A stretch of 64,000 bases of DNA from Streptomyces albireticuli (GTDB taxonomy: Bacteria; Actinomycetota; Actinomycetes; Streptomycetales; Streptomycetaceae): contig NZ_CP021744.1 of the NCBI RefSeq assembly GCF_002192455.1, positions 2,324,001-2,388,000 of the forward strand, given 5' to 3'. Below are positions 40,495 through 48,997 of this stretch, piece after piece. The notes beneath the pieces are model-generated. The model saw nothing but the letters and a program-made list of their open reading frames with translations, was not told the DNA's origin and did no database searches. Every line of letters starts with the position of its first letter. Positions within the stretch are counted from its first letter, which is position 1. A program made the translations under genes and the position numbers.

Positions 40495-41288
40495 TTGTCG
40501 TTCCCCTCTTCCCGCCCCGCCGGCTGTCCGACCTCCGCCGCCCGCTTCTCCTCGCGGGCCCGGCGGCGGGCCTCGGCCAGCGCCTTCCGCGGGTTGTAGG
40601 GCTCGGCGGGCGCGGGCTCGCCGCGGAGTTCGGCGAGCAGAGCGGTGATGGCGGACATGATGTCCTCGGTGGCCCCGCGCAGCACCTCGGCCGTCGGCTC
40701 CTTGCCGTAGTACGCGGAGAGGTCGACGGGCGGGCCCGCCACCACCCTGAGCGTCTTGCGGGGGAACAGCCGGAGCTTGTTCTCCTTGGCGTACGGCGGC
40801 ATGGCCTCGTTGGCGCCCCACTGGGCGACGGGGATGACGGGCGCCTTGGTGAGCAGGGCGACCCGGGCGGCCCCGGTCTTGCCCTCCATGGGCCACATCT
40901 CCGGGTCCCGGGTGAGGGTGCCCTCGGGGTAGAAGGCCACGCACTCGCCCCGGTTGATGGCGTCGACCGCGGACCGGAAGGCGGTGGCGGCGTCGGTGGA
41001 CTCGCGGTAGACGGGGATCTGGCCCGTGCCGCGCAGGATCGTGCCGACGAAGCCACCCTTGAACAGGGCGGCCTTGGCGAGGAAGCGCGGGACGCGCCCG
41101 GTGTTGTACTGGAAGTGGGCGTACGACAGCGGGTCGAGATAGGAGTTGTGGTTGACCGCGGTGATGAAACCGCCGTCGGCCGGAATGTGCTCCATTCCTC
41201 GCCAGTCCCGCTTGAACAGAACCACGAGCGGCGGTTTTGCCAACACCGCCGTAAAGCGGTACCAGAAGCCGATTCTGTGGCGGGACAC
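40491..41288 (-). CDS. 1-acyl-sn-glycerol-3-phosphate acyltransferase (PlsC family)
   Basis: A 265-aa acyltransferase with the NHxxxxD motif (NHNSYLD), the FYPEGTLTRD glycerophosphate motif and GANEAMPP in the later region. The N-terminal half contains one hydrophobic stretch typical of membrane attachment, and the C-terminus is charged and Ala/Arg-rich. The GTG at 41288 (VSRHRIGFWYRF) has a GAAGGG site. Its substrate may be lysophosphatidate; the linkage to gpsA supports phospholipid synthesis. Confidence 0.88.
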   Translation of the reverse strand: MSRHRIGFWYRFTAVLAKPPLVVLFKRDWRGMEHIPADGGFITAVNHNSYLDPLSYAHFQYNTGRVPRFLAKAALFKGGFVGTILRGTGQIPVYRESTDAATAFRSAVDAINRGECVAFYPEGTLTRDPEMWPMEGKTGAARVALLTKAPVIPVAQWGANEAMPPYAKENKLRLFPRKTLRVVAGPPVDLSAYYGKEPTAEVLRGATEDIMSAITALLAELRGEPAPAEPYNPRKALAEARRRAREEKRAAEVGQPAGREEGNDK

Positions 41289-41448
41289 TCGGACACCCTT
41301 CTCTTGGGACCTGGGGGCTGTATGAACCCGGGGGCCGCACAAGTGTCGCCCCAGGTACCCGGTCTGTCGAGAACACCGTAACCCCGCGCTCCCCGGGCGG
41401 CTGCGGCAGCGGGTGACAATGTGGCTGATGCGAAGAGAGGGGGCGGAT

Positions 41449-42102
41449 GTGGTCTGGACCCTGGTGGTGCCGCTGAAGCCGCTGGCACTGGCCAAGAGCC
41501 GACTCGCCACGGGGACCGGGCGGGCACCACGGCCCACGCTCGCGCTGGCGTTCGCGCTGGACACGGTGGCCGCGGCACTGGCCTGTCGGGCCGTGGGGGA
41601 TGTGGTGGTCGTCACTGACGACCCGGTGGCGGGGGCCCGGCTCGGAGCGCTCGGCGCCCGGATCCTGCCCGAGCCGCCCGGCACGGGAGGGCTGAACGGC
41701 GCCCTCGCGCACGGTGCGCGCACGGTGCGGGAACGGGCCCCGCGGGCGGCGGTGGCGACACTCAACGCGGATCTGCCGGCGCTTCGCCCGGGGGAACTCG
41801 GCCGGGTGCTCGATTCGGCCACGGAATTCCCCCGGGCATTTCTCGCCGACGCGGCGGGAATCGGGACGACGCTGCTGGCGGCGGCCCCGGGAATGGAATT
41901 GGCTCCGGCGTTCGAGGGACGTTCGCGCGCCCGTCACCGCGCTTCGGGGGCCCGTGAGATCGAGCTGGCCGGCGTGGATTCGGTGCGCCGGGACGTGGAC
42001 ACGGCGGAGGATTTGCGGGCGGCCCTGGCACTGGGCGTGGGGCCGCGCACGGCGGCCGCGGCCGACGGCCTGCTGACCCCCGGTGTCATAGGGGCCGACT
42101 AG
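41449..42102 (+). CDS. cofC: 2-phospho-L-lactate/phosphoenolpyruvate guanylyltransferase (F420 synthesis)
   Basis: A 217-aa CofC/FbiD protein, a step in coenzyme F420 synthesis. It has a VVPLKPLALAKSRL N-terminus, VVTDDPVA, EPPGTGGLNGALAHG, LNADLPALRPGEL and the RDVDTAEDLRAA motif of the nucleotidyltransferase fold. I chose the GTG at 41449, preceded by AGAGAGGGGG. Divergent from the acyltransferase gene. Other F420 genes are not visible. Confidence 0.85.
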   Translation: MVWTLVVPLKPLALAKSRLATGTGRAPRPTLALAFALDTVAAALACRAVGDVVVVTDDPVAGARLGALGARILPEPPGTGGLNGALAHGARTVRERAPRAAVATLNADLPALRPGELGRVLDSATEFPRAFLADAAGIGTTLLAAAPGMELAPAFEGRSRARHRASGAREIELAGVDSVRRDVDTAEDLRAALALGVGPRTAAAADGLLTPGVIGAD

Positions 42103-42111
42103 GCTGCCCGT

Positions 42112-42315
42112 ATGCAGGCCACCGCGTACACCTACGACCCTCAGACCCGCTCCGGGAGCGTCCTCCTGGACGACGGCACCCCGGTGCCCTTCGACGCGGC
42201 GGCCTTCGACGCGGGCGGACTGCGGCTGCTGCGGCCCGGCCAGCGGGTCCGGATCGTCGTCGAGGACGCCCCGGAGGGCCGCCGGGTGACGCTGGTGACG
42301 CTCCAGACCTTCTGA
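42112..42315 (+). CDS. Small conserved protein, possibly cold-shock-like fold
   Basis: A 67-aa protein: MQATAYTYDPQTRSGSVLLDDGTPVPF, then RLLRPGQRVRIVVED and VTLVTLQTF. The alternation of hydrophobic residues and the GTPVPFDAAAF and LRPGQRVR strings suggest a five-stranded barrel like a cold-shock domain, but no RNP motifs are visible. It starts 9 bases after cofC and is likely co-transcribed. Conserved in Streptomyces; the function is unknown. Confidence 0.7.
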   Translation: MQATAYTYDPQTRSGSVLLDDGTPVPFDAAAFDAGGLRLLRPGQRVRIVVEDAPEGRRVTLVTLQTF

Positions 42316-42440
42316 GGGCCGGGGCCCGGGACCCGGCGGGGCTCCCCCCGGGGGAGGCCGCCCGGGGTGTCCCGGACACGCCGGGGTCCCGCCCCGGCCC
42401 TGTCAGGGACCGCGCGGGAGCCCACGGCCGGCACACACCG

Positions 42441-42472
42441 CGGGCCGGGCTCCCCGAGGGGAGCCCGGCCCG
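42441..42472. terminator. Bidirectional terminator between the small gene and hupS
   Basis: A 15-bp stem (42441-42455 with 42458-42472) with a minimal loop, located between convergent genes. Confidence 0.8.
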
Positions 42473-42494
42473 GCGCGTGACGCCGTCCGCTGCC

Positions 42495-43217
42495 TTACTT
42501 CTTGGCGGCGGCCTTCTTGGCGGTGGTCTTGCGCGCGGTGGTCTTGCGCGCCGGAGCCTTGGTCGCCGTGGCCTTCTTGGCGGCGGGCGCCGTCTTCTTG
42601 GCGGTCGCCTTCTTCGCCGTGGCCGTGGTCTTCTTGGCCGGCGTGGCCTTCTTGGCGGCGGCGGCCTTGGTGGCGGCGGCCGTCGTCTTCTTGGCCGGCG
42701 TGGCCTTCTTCGCCGCGGCCTTCTTGGTGGTGGCGGTGGCCTTCTTCGCGGCCGCCGTCGTGGTCTTCTTGACCGCGGTCTTCGCCGTGGTCTTCTTGGC
42801 GGTGGTGGCCGTGGTGGCCTTCTTCGCCGTGGCCTTCTTGGCGGTGGCCTTCTTGGCCGCGGCCTTGGCGGTGGTCTTGGTGCCGCCCGAAAGGCTGCCC
42901 TTGGGCGCCTTCTTCACCGCGACGTCGTTCTTCGGCAGCTTCTTCGAGCCGCTCACCAGGTCCTTGAAGCCCTGACCCGCGCGGAAGCGCGGCACCGAGG
43001 TCTTCTTGACCCGCACGCGCTCACCCGTCTGCGGGTTGCGGGCGTAACGGGCCGGGCGGTCGACCTTCTCGAACGAGCCGAAGCCGGTGACCGAGACCCG
43101 GTCGCCGGCGACAACCGCACGGACGATCGCGTCGAGCACCGCGTCGACGGCGTCTGCGGCCTGCTGACGGCCGCCGAGCTTGTCGGCAATCGCTTCAACG
43201 AGCTGCGCCTTGTTCAC
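42495..43217 (-). CDS. hupS: HU-family nucleoid protein with lysine/alanine-rich tail (HupS)
   Basis: A 240-aa histone-like DNA-binding protein. Residues 1-92 are the HU fold, starting VNKAQLVEAIADKLGG and ending near FRAGQGFKDLVSGSKKLP; residues 101-240 are a tail of KKATAKK/KKTTAKK-type repeats resembling histone H1. In S. coelicolor the equivalent HupS is spore-associated. The GTG at 43217 has GAAG upstream. A TATATA-rich promoter and a leader palindrome (43239-43260) precede the gene. The tail makes the antisense strand look like a long alanine/valine ORF, which is not real. Confidence 0.95.
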   Translation of the reverse strand: MNKAQLVEAIADKLGGRQQAADAVDAVLDAIVRAVVAGDRVSVTGFGSFEKVDRPARYARNPQTGERVRVKKTSVPRFRAGQGFKDLVSGSKKLPKNDVAVKKAPKGSLSGGTKTTAKAAAKKATAKKATAKKATTATTAKKTTAKTAVKKTTTAAAKKATATTKKAAAKKATPAKKTTAAATKAAAAKKATPAKKTTATAKKATAKKTAPAAKKATATKAPARKTTARKTTAKKAAAKK

Positions 43218-43238
43218 GTCTTCCCCTTCGGAGACATT

Positions 43239-43260
43239 GCTGGAACGAATGCGTTCCAGC
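43239..43260 (-). promoter_or_regulatory. Leader palindrome upstream of hupS
   Basis: A perfect 9-bp palindrome with a 4-base loop (43239-43247 with 43252-43260). An AT-rich TATATA at about 43279-43286, unusual in this genome, is the likely -10, which would put the palindrome in the 5' leader about 10-30 bases into the transcript. Confidence 0.45.
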
Positions 43261-43342
43261 CTTTTCGCACGTTAGGCAGATATATACCGCAAATCAAACA
43301 CGAAACGGTCTAATCACCCTTGTGCCGCAACGAACTCGACCA

Positions 43343-43588
43343 TCACGGAGTTCCGTCACGGTCGGGCTCTTCGGGGAAACGGCCCTCGTCGAGGTCGTTC
43401 ATCAGCCGGTCCAGACGCATTGCCGCGCCTGAGAGATCGTGCTTTGCCGCGGCCGTGATGGCCAGCAGCTTCCGGGACAGCGCCATCCGTACGCCCTCCG
43501 GGACTTGCAGTGTGCGCACCCTTGTGTGCGCTTCCTTGAGTCGGTCGGCGACGAGCCGGTAAAGCTCGAGTTGGCTGTCGCGTTCCAT
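43343..43588 (-). CDS. Small conserved protein, unknown
   Basis: An 81-aa, mostly helical protein (MERDSQLELYRLVADRLKEAH, LAITAAAKHDLSGAAM, MNDLDEGRFPEEP). The ATG at 43588 has only a weak ribosome site. There are no motifs. It lies upstream of hupS on the same strand, with leuD and its terminator further upstream. It could be a regulator or structural partner; I cannot say which. Confidence 0.65.
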   Translation of the reverse strand: MERDSQLELYRLVADRLKEAHTRVRTLQVPEGVRMALSRKLLAITAAAKHDLSGAAMRLDRLMNDLDEGRFPEEPDRDGTP

Positions 43589-43642
43589 GCACCGATTGTG
43601 CCATCTGAGGCGAGTTGTCGCTTCACAGGGCCTCAACAGAGC

Positions 43643-43676
43643 GATGCGCCCCCTGTCCGAAGACAGGGGGCGCATC
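43643..43676 (-). terminator. Terminator of leuD
   Basis: A perfect 15-bp stem (43643-43657 with 43662-43676) with a CGAA tetraloop, about 80 bases beyond the leuD stop on the minus strand. Confidence 0.85.
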
Positions 43677-43757
43677 ATGTCAAACCCTGGGTGAGCAGCG
43701 AAAATCCGGGTCCCCGGCCGGTTGCCCGGACCTCCCCGAAACTGCCGGAAATCCGTG

Positions 43758-44363
43758 TCAGACCTGGGCCCTGACGGGCGTGGTGGAGGGCTTGAAGGGG
43801 GGTCGGCGGGCCTCGTAGGCGGTGATGTCGGCGGCGTGCCGCAGGGTCAGGCCGATGTCGTCCAGTCCCTCCAGCAGGCGCCACCGGGCGTTCTCGTCAA
43901 GGGCGAAATCGGCCGTGATGCCCTCGGCCCGGACCTGCCGCCCGACGAGGTCCACGGTCACCTCGGCGGCCGGGTCGGCCTCGGTCAGCCGCCAGAGGGC
44001 CTCGATGGTCTCCTGGGGCAGGACGACGGTCAGCAGTCCGTTCTTGAGCGAGTTGCCCCGGAAGATGTCGGCGAAGCGGGAGGAGACCACGGCCCGGAAG
44101 CCGTAGTTCTGGAGCGCCCACACCGCGTGCTCGCGGGAGGAGCCGGTGCCGAAGTCGGGTCCGGCGACCAGGACCGAGGCCCCGGCGCGCTCCGGACGGT
44201 TCAGGACGAACTCCGGGTCCTTGCGCCAGGCCTCGAAGAGGCCGTCCTCGAAGCCGTCGCGGGTGACCTTCTTCAGCCAGTGCGCCGGGATGATCTGGTC
44301 GGTGTCGACATTGCTGCGGCGCAGCGGTACGGCACGGCCGGTGTGCGTGGTGAATGCTTCCAT
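43758..44363 (-). CDS. leuD: 3-isopropylmalate dehydratase small subunit
   Basis: A 201-aa partner of LeuC in leucine synthesis. It has [31 protein letters not shown] and [15 protein letters not shown] motifs. It follows leuC by 6 bases on the same strand. Regulation is likely by NdgR through the palindrome in front of leuC. Confidence 0.96.
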   Translation of the reverse strand: MEAFTTHTGRAVPLRRSNVDTDQIIPAHWLKKVTRDGFEDGLFEAWRKDPEFVLNRPERAGASVLVAGPDFGTGSSREHAVWALQNYGFRAVVSSRFADIFRGNSLKNGLLTVVLPQETIEALWRLTEADPAAEVTVDLVGRQVRAEGITADFALDENARWRLLEGLDDIGLTLRHAADITAYEARRPPFKPSTTPVRAQV

Positions 44364-44369
44364 GACTGC

Positions 44370-45812
44370 TCAGGCCTCCACGGGGGTGCGGACGTCGGAC
44401 GCGCCGGCCCGGCCGGCGAGGTCGGCCGGGGAGGCCAGATGGCCCAGTACGGCGGTGGCGGCGGCGACCTGCGGCGAGACCAGATGGGTCCGGCCGCCCT
44501 TCCCCTGCCTGCCCTCGAAGTTGCGGTTGGAGGTCGACGCGCACCTCTCCCCCGGCGCGAGTTGGTCGGGGTTCATGCCCAGGCACATCGAGCAGCCCGC
44601 GTGCCGCCACTCGGCGCCGGCCGCGGTGAACACCTTGTCCAGCCCCTCCGCGACGGCCTGGAGCCCCACCCGCACGGAGCCGGGGACCACCAGCATCCGG
44701 ACTCCGCCGGCGATCCGGCGGCCGTCGAGGACGGCCGCGGCGGCGCGCAGGTCCTCGATGCGGCCGTTGGTGCAGGAGCCCACGAAAACGGTGTCCACGG
44801 TGATGTCGCGCAGCGCCTGACCTGCCGTCAACCCCATGTATTCCAGGGCCTTTTCGGCGGCGAAGCGGTCCGACGGGTCGGGGTACGAGGCGGGGTCGGG
44901 GACGGCCGCCGACAGCGGTGCGCCCTGGCCCGGATTGGTGCCCCAGGTGACGAACGGGGAGAGCCCGGCGGCGTCGATGACCACCTCGTGGTCGAAGACG
45001 GCGTCGTCGTCGGTGCGCAGGGTGCGCCAGTAGGCGACCGCGGCGTCCCAGTCGTCGCCCGCGGGGGCGTGGGGGCGGTCCTTCAGGTAGGCGAAGGTGG
45101 TCTCGTCGGGGGCGATCATGCCGGCCCGGGCGCCCGCCTCGATGGACATGTTGCAGACGGTCATCCGGGCCTCCATCGAGAGCTTCTCGATGGCGGAGCC
45201 GCGGTACTCGATGACGTAACCCTGGCCGCCGCCGGTGCCGATCCGGGCGATGACGGCGAGGATCAGGTCCTTGGCGGTGACGCCCTCGGGCAGTTCACCC
45301 TCCACGGTGACGGCCATGGTCCTGAAGGGGGCCAGCGGCAGCGTCTGGGTGGCGAGCACGTGCTCGACCTGGCTGGTGCCGATGCCGAAGGCCAGCGCGC
45401 CGAACGCGCCGTGCGTGGAGGTGTGGCTGTCGCCGCAGACCACGGTGGTGCCGGGCTGGGTCAGTCCCAGCTGCGGTCCCACCACGTGGACAACGCCCTG
45501 CTCGACGTCGCCCAGCGGGTGCAGCCGCACGCCGAACTCGGCGCAGTTGCGGCGGAGGGTCTCCAGCTGGGTGCGGGAGACGGGGTCCGCGATGGGCTTG
45601 TCGATGTCGAGGGTGGGGGTGTTGTGGTCCTCGGTGGCGATGGTGAGGTCCAGGCGGCGCACCGCGCGGCCGGCCTTGCGCAGGCCGTCGAAGGCCTGCG
45701 GGCTGGTCACCTCGTGGAGCAGGTGCAGGTCGATGAAGAGGAGGTCGGGCTCGCCTTCGGCGCGCGTGACGACGTGGTCGTCCCAGACCTTCTCCGCGAG
45801 TGTCCGTCCCAT
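44370..45812 (-). CDS. leuC: 3-isopropylmalate dehydratase large subunit
   Basis: A 480-aa aconitase-family enzyme isomerising 2- to 3-isopropylmalate in leucine synthesis. The Fe-S cluster cysteines are in [12 protein letters not shown] and [33 protein letters not shown] is present. The ATG at 45812 begins [13 protein letters not shown]. It is divergent from ndgR, and the shared intergenic region contains a good palindrome, an expected target of NdgR. Confidence 0.97.
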   Translation of the reverse strand: MGRTLAEKVWDDHVVTRAEGEPDLLFIDLHLLHEVTSPQAFDGLRKAGRAVRRLDLTIATEDHNTPTLDIDKPIADPVSRTQLETLRRNCAEFGVRLHPLGDVEQGVVHVVGPQLGLTQPGTTVVCGDSHTSTHGAFGALAFGIGTSQVEHVLATQTLPLAPFRTMAVTVEGELPEGVTAKDLILAVIARIGTGGGQGYVIEYRGSAIEKLSMEARMTVCNMSIEAGARAGMIAPDETTFAYLKDRPHAPAGDDWDAAVAYWRTLRTDDDAVFDHEVVIDAAGLSPFVTWGTNPGQGAPLSAAVPDPASYPDPSDRFAAEKALEYMGLTAGQALRDITVDTVFVGSCTNGRIEDLRAAAAVLDGRRIAGGVRMLVVPGSVRVGLQAVAEGLDKVFTAAGAEWRHAGCSMCLGMNPDQLAPGERCASTSNRNFEGRQGKGGRTHLVSPQVAAATAVLGHLASPADLAGRAGASDVRTPVEA

Positions 45813-45906
45813 CGCTGTCCCTCCGGCCGGCGCCGTCGCCGGACCAAGTAGTCGTGCCTGTGGGGTCCTGTGCGTTCCAGGTTGGCGCGTCTCCGGAGAA
45901 TTTGAA

Positions 45907-45933
45907 CTTGCGTTTCACAGTGTGAGACGCAAG
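45907..45933. promoter_or_regulatory. NdgR operator candidate in the leuC-ndgR intergenic region
   Basis: An interrupted palindrome with arms CTTGCGTTTCAC and GTGAGACGCAAG around AGT, matching at 11 of 12 positions, ending 9 bases before the ndgR ATG. NdgR is an IclR-type regulator that in S. coelicolor controls leuCD and itself; the assignment of this site is by position. Confidence 0.6.
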
Positions 45934-45942
45934 TATCGTTTC

Positions 45943-46671
45943 ATGGACAACTCTGGTGGCGCCTCGAGCGGTGTGGGCGTTCTCGACAAGGCGGCTCTGG
46001 TTCTCAGCGCTCTGGAGTCCGGTCCGGCCACGCTGGCCGGGCTGGTCACGGCGACCGGGCTGGCGCGCCCGACGGCGCACCGGCTCGCGGTCGCGCTGGA
46101 GCACCACCGGATGGTGGCGCGGGACATGCAGGGCCGTTTCATCCTCGGCCCGCGGCTGAGCGAGCTGGCCGCGGCGGCCGGCGAGGACCGGCTGCTGGCC
46201 ACGGCGGGCCCGGTGCTCACGCACCTGCGGGACGTCACGGGCGAGAGCGCGCAGCTCTACCGCCGGCAGGGCGACATGCGCATCTGCGTGGCCGCGGCGG
46301 AGCGGCTGTCCGGCCTGCGGGACACCGTGCCGGTCGGCTCCACGCTGCCGATGAAGGCCGGCTCGGCGGCACAGGTGCTGATGGCCTGGGAGGAGCCGGA
46401 GCGACTGCACCGCGGCCTCCAGGGCGCGCGCTTCACCGCGACCGCGCTCTCGGGCGTACGGCGCCGCGGCTGGGCGCAGTCGATCGGCGAGCGGGAGCCG
46501 GGCGTGGCCTCGGTCTCGGCGCCCGTGCGCGGCCCGTCCAACCGGGTCGTGGCCGCCGTCTCGGTCTCCGGACCGATCGAGCGGCTGACCCGCCACCCGG
46601 GCCGGATGCACGCCCAGGCGGTCATCGACGCGGCCGTGCGGCTCAGCGAGGCGCTGCGCCGCAACGGCTGA
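45943..46671 (+). CDS. ndgR: IclR-family regulator NdgR
   Basis: A 242-aa regulator with an N-terminal winged helix-turn-helix (residues 10-65: LATVTATGLARPTAHRL region) and the C-terminal IclR effector domain (around residues 80-235, with GDMRICVAAAERLSG and SVSAPVRGPSN). In S. coelicolor NdgR responds to amino-acid status, controls leucine synthesis and influences antibiotic production and stress. The ATG at 45943 lies 9 bases beyond the palindrome with no ribosome site, so the message may be leaderless or nearly so. Confidence 0.92.
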   Translation: MDNSGGASSGVGVLDKAALVLSALESGPATLAGLVTATGLARPTAHRLAVALEHHRMVARDMQGRFILGPRLSELAAAAGEDRLLATAGPVLTHLRDVTGESAQLYRRQGDMRICVAAAERLSGLRDTVPVGSTLPMKAGSAAQVLMAWEEPERLHRGLQGARFTATALSGVRRRGWAQSIGEREPGVASVSAPVRGPSNRVVAAVSVSGPIERLTRHPGRMHAQAVIDAAVRLSEALRRNG

Positions 46672-46694
46672 CCGCCGCGGCGGTGGGCCCCCGG

Positions 46695-47198
46695 CTACCC
46701 CGGGACAGGCTCACCCTCGGTCCTTACGGCGGCGGCGCGCTCGCCGCGCCGCCCCAGGGGCTCGGTGCCGAACGCCTCACCGAGGCCCGCCACCGGCATT
46801 CCGGAGTAGAGGGACTCGACGGAGCCGGCCGGGACGACGAACGTCTCGTGCCAGATGCCCACCATGCCCCTGGCGCCCCGCGCGCGGCGGTTGAACGCCG
46901 CCCACGCGGGGCGGTGCTGCTTGCCGGCGGCCGAGGCGTACGCGAGCAGCTTCTCGCGCGACTCCCAGTACTGGACCATCGTGAAGACCCGTGGCCCCTC
47001 GTTGAGCCGCCGGCTGGCCAGCAGCCCGCTGTCCTTGTCGCCGGACAGTTCCTCGACCATGCGCGGCATGGCGAGGAGGGCGGGCAGCCAGTGCCGGACC
47101 GCCCGCCACCGGTTGATCCGCATCCCGACGAGGAAGACGACCACACCGTCCTCGCCCTTGGCCGTGACCCGCTCGGCGATGACTTCGGTACCACTCAT
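46695..47198 (-). CDS. DUF4188 / monooxygenase-like (antibiotic-type) protein
   Basis: A 167-aa protein resembling the small dimeric alpha+beta barrel monooxygenase/DUF4188 proteins: DGVVVFLVGMRINRWRAV, PRMVEELSGDKDSGLL, a central FTMVQYWESREKLLAYASA and MVGIWHETFVVPAGSVESLY. Family members are annotated variously as oxygenases or dehydratases and the activity is unproven. The ATG at 47198 has GGGGGA at good spacing. It diverges from the MerR-family regulator and is presumably its target. Confidence 0.72.
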   Translation of the reverse strand: MSGTEVIAERVTAKGEDGVVVFLVGMRINRWRAVRHWLPALLAMPRMVEELSGDKDSGLLASRRLNEGPRVFTMVQYWESREKLLAYASAAGKQHRPAWAAFNRRARGARGMVGIWHETFVVPAGSVESLYSGMPVAGLGEAFGTEPLGRRGERAAAVRTEGEPVPG

Positions 47199-47219
47199 GG
47201 GATTCCCCCGATCCACATT

Positions 47220-47258
47220 GGATAGCGTCGCTATCCATGCTTGGATAGTGCCACTACC
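47220..47258. promoter_or_regulatory. Tandem operator palindromes between the monooxygenase and MerR genes
   Basis: GGATAGCG-T-CGCTATCC (47220-47236) is a perfect 8-1-8 palindrome and 23 bases further GGATAGTG-C-CACTACC (47243-47258) is nearly one. Both lie in the divergent promoter region and probably bind the adjacent MerR-type protein. Confidence 0.65.
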
Positions 47259-47278
47259 TAACAAGGGGATGCAAGAGG

Positions 47279-47917
47279 ATGCGACTGGCGGAGCTGAGCG
47301 AACGCAGCGGGGTGTCCACCGCGACGATCAAGTACTACCTGCGGGAAGGCCTCCTCCAGCCCGGCCGCAGGATCTCCGCCACCCAGTCCGAGTACGGCGA
47401 GGACCATCTGCGGCGGCTGCGGCTGGCGCGGGCGCTGATCCAGATCGGCAAGGTGCCGGTGGCCACCGCCCGCGAGGTGATCTCCGCCGCCGAGGACGAG
47501 GCGCTGGACCACCACGAGCGCCTCGGCGCGGCGACGCTGGCCCTGCCGCTCGGCCCCGACCTCGCCGAGGACGATCCGGCCACGGAGACCGCCCGCCGTT
47601 CGGTGGCGGAGCTGCTGCGGCGGCTCGACTGGCCGTTCGAGTCCGGTCTGGAGGAGCCCTCCCCCGCCCACCGCACGCTGATCGCCGCCGTCGCCGCGCT
47701 CGTCCGCCTCGGTTACCCCGCCGACGTGGAGCAGCTGCTGCCCTACGGGCTGCTGGCGGAGCGGCTGGCCGTCAGCGACCTCGACCTCGTGGAGCGGGAG
47801 CGGACCCGGACGGAGCAGATCGAGGCGGCCGTCGTGCTGACCGTGCTCTACGAGCCGGTGCTGCTGAGCCTGCGCCGGCTGGCCCACGCGGAGGAGTCCG
47901 CCCGCCGCTTCCTCTGA
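47279..47917 (+). CDS. MerR-family transcriptional regulator
   Basis: A 212-aa regulator. The N-terminal MerR helix-turn-helix is clear: MRLAELSERSGVSTATIKYYLREGLLQPGR, then YGEDHLRRLRLARALIQIG. The effector part is helical with no cysteine cluster, so it is not a metal sensor; a drug or small hydrophobic ligand is plausible. It probably controls itself and the divergent monooxygenase-like gene through the palindromes. The ATG at 47279 has AAGAGG upstream. Confidence 0.85.
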   Translation: MRLAELSERSGVSTATIKYYLREGLLQPGRRISATQSEYGEDHLRRLRLARALIQIGKVPVATAREVISAAEDEALDHHERLGAATLALPLGPDLAEDDPATETARRSVAELLRRLDWPFESGLEEPSPAHRTLIAAVAALVRLGYPADVEQLLPYGLLAERLAVSDLDLVERERTRTEQIEAAVVLTVLYEPVLLSLRRLAHAEESARRFL

Positions 47918-48004
47918 CGGACTGCGTACGGGCGCCGCCCGTGGAAGCCGTGGAGAGCGGCCCGGCCCCGCGCGGAAATCCCGGCGCTCACCGGCTCCGG
48001 GGGC

Positions 48005-48997
48005 TCACAGCCACTCGGCGTCCCGCGGGCCCGCGACGCGCAGCGTGATCAGCGTGGCCGGGCCCGCCGTCCGCACGTCCAGCCACTCGCTGAGGCTGCG
48101 GGCGAGCCAGAGGCCGTCCTCGGCGCCCGGGGCGTCGCCGGGCGGCCGGAAGCCGGCGAAGGGCGGCACGGGGGCGCCCGACGGCTCCGGGCGCGTCAGC
48201 TCGTAGAGCACGGCCCCCGGCTCCTCCCAGGCCCGCAGGGCCAGGCGCGCGCCCCCGGCGCCCAGCAGGTGGTTCGCGGCCTCGCAGACGGCCAGCTCGG
48301 CCAGGGCCAGGCGCTCGCCGGCCAGGCCCGCGGCGGCGGCCCGCTCCCGGGCGAACCGGCGCACGTCCGCGACCCGGTCGGCCGGGCCGGCCACGGCGGC
48401 CGTGGGCGGCGCGGCGACCGGCGCGGGGCGGACGGCCTCGGCGTAGACCCCGGGGTCCGTGTAGGACGCGCAAGGCGTCAGCCGTTCGCCCTTTAGACAC
48501 GCCGGGTGGGTCGCGCAGGCGGCCTCGGCCACGGCCGGGGACACGACGCGGGTGTCGTACGGGCAGATCATCCACACCGGCAGCGCGGCCAGCAGGACGT
48601 TGAGCCCGGACTCCATCCGCTGCCACTCGGCGATCTGGCGGTCGGACCGGCCGCCCCACACCGGCTCGGCGATCATCCGCATCCGGCGGCCCGGCCGGGC
48701 GCGCCGGTCGTGGTAGCGCAGGAAGGCGGAGACCCGCTCGACGGGACGGCGGCCGAAGTAGGCGGTCTCGGCGGTGTCGAGGGCGTACGCGCGCTCCCCC
48801 AGGGCCCGCCGGAGCAGGTCGATGTTGGCGGGTGTGGTCGCGGCCAGGACGGGCTCCTCCGCCGCCAGCCCGGCCCGGACGAACGGCAGCGCCATCGCGA
48901 GGAAGTCCTCGTCGCTGCCGTAGAGACAGGCGTGGTGGACGAAGCCCCGGGCGCGTCCTGGTGCGGGCGCGGGCCCGTCGGCGTGGTCAGCAGGCAT
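48005..48997 (-). CDS. MEDS-domain sensor with HATPase (anti-sigma-like) domain
   Basis: A 330-aa protein with an N-terminal MEDS domain (FVHHACLYGSDEDFLAMALPFVRAGL, MRMIAEPVWGG, CPYDTRVV) and a C-terminal ATPase domain of the RsbW/SpoIIAB type around residues 195-325 (RFARERAAAAGLAGERL, LAVCEAANHLLGAGG, then DGLWLARSLSEW). Such proteins resemble RsbA-type phosphatase/kinase regulators of stress sigma factors. No sigma factor gene is adjacent. Starts 11 bases inside the end of the MEDS-STAS gene. Confidence 0.7.
   Translation of the reverse strand: MPADHADGPAPAPGRARGFVHHACLYGSDEDFLAMALPFVRAGLAAEEPVLAATTPANIDLLRRALGERAYALDTAETAYFGRRPVERVSAFLRYHDRRARPGRRMRMIAEPVWGGRSDRQIAEWQRMESGLNVLLAALPVWMICPYDTRVVSPAVAEAACATHPACLKGERLTPCASYTDPGVYAEAVRPAPVAAPPTAAVAGPADRVADVRRFARERAAAAGLAGERLALAELAVCEAANHLLGAGGARLALRAWEEPGAVLYELTRPEPSGAPVPPFAGFRPPGDAPGAEDGLWLARSLSEWLDVRTAGPATLITLRVAGPRDAEWL

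Noticed and set aside
42502..42975. A plus-strand open frame rich in Ala, Val and Phe that looks like membrane protein
   Set aside because: It is the reverse of the Lys/Ala repeat tail of HupS.
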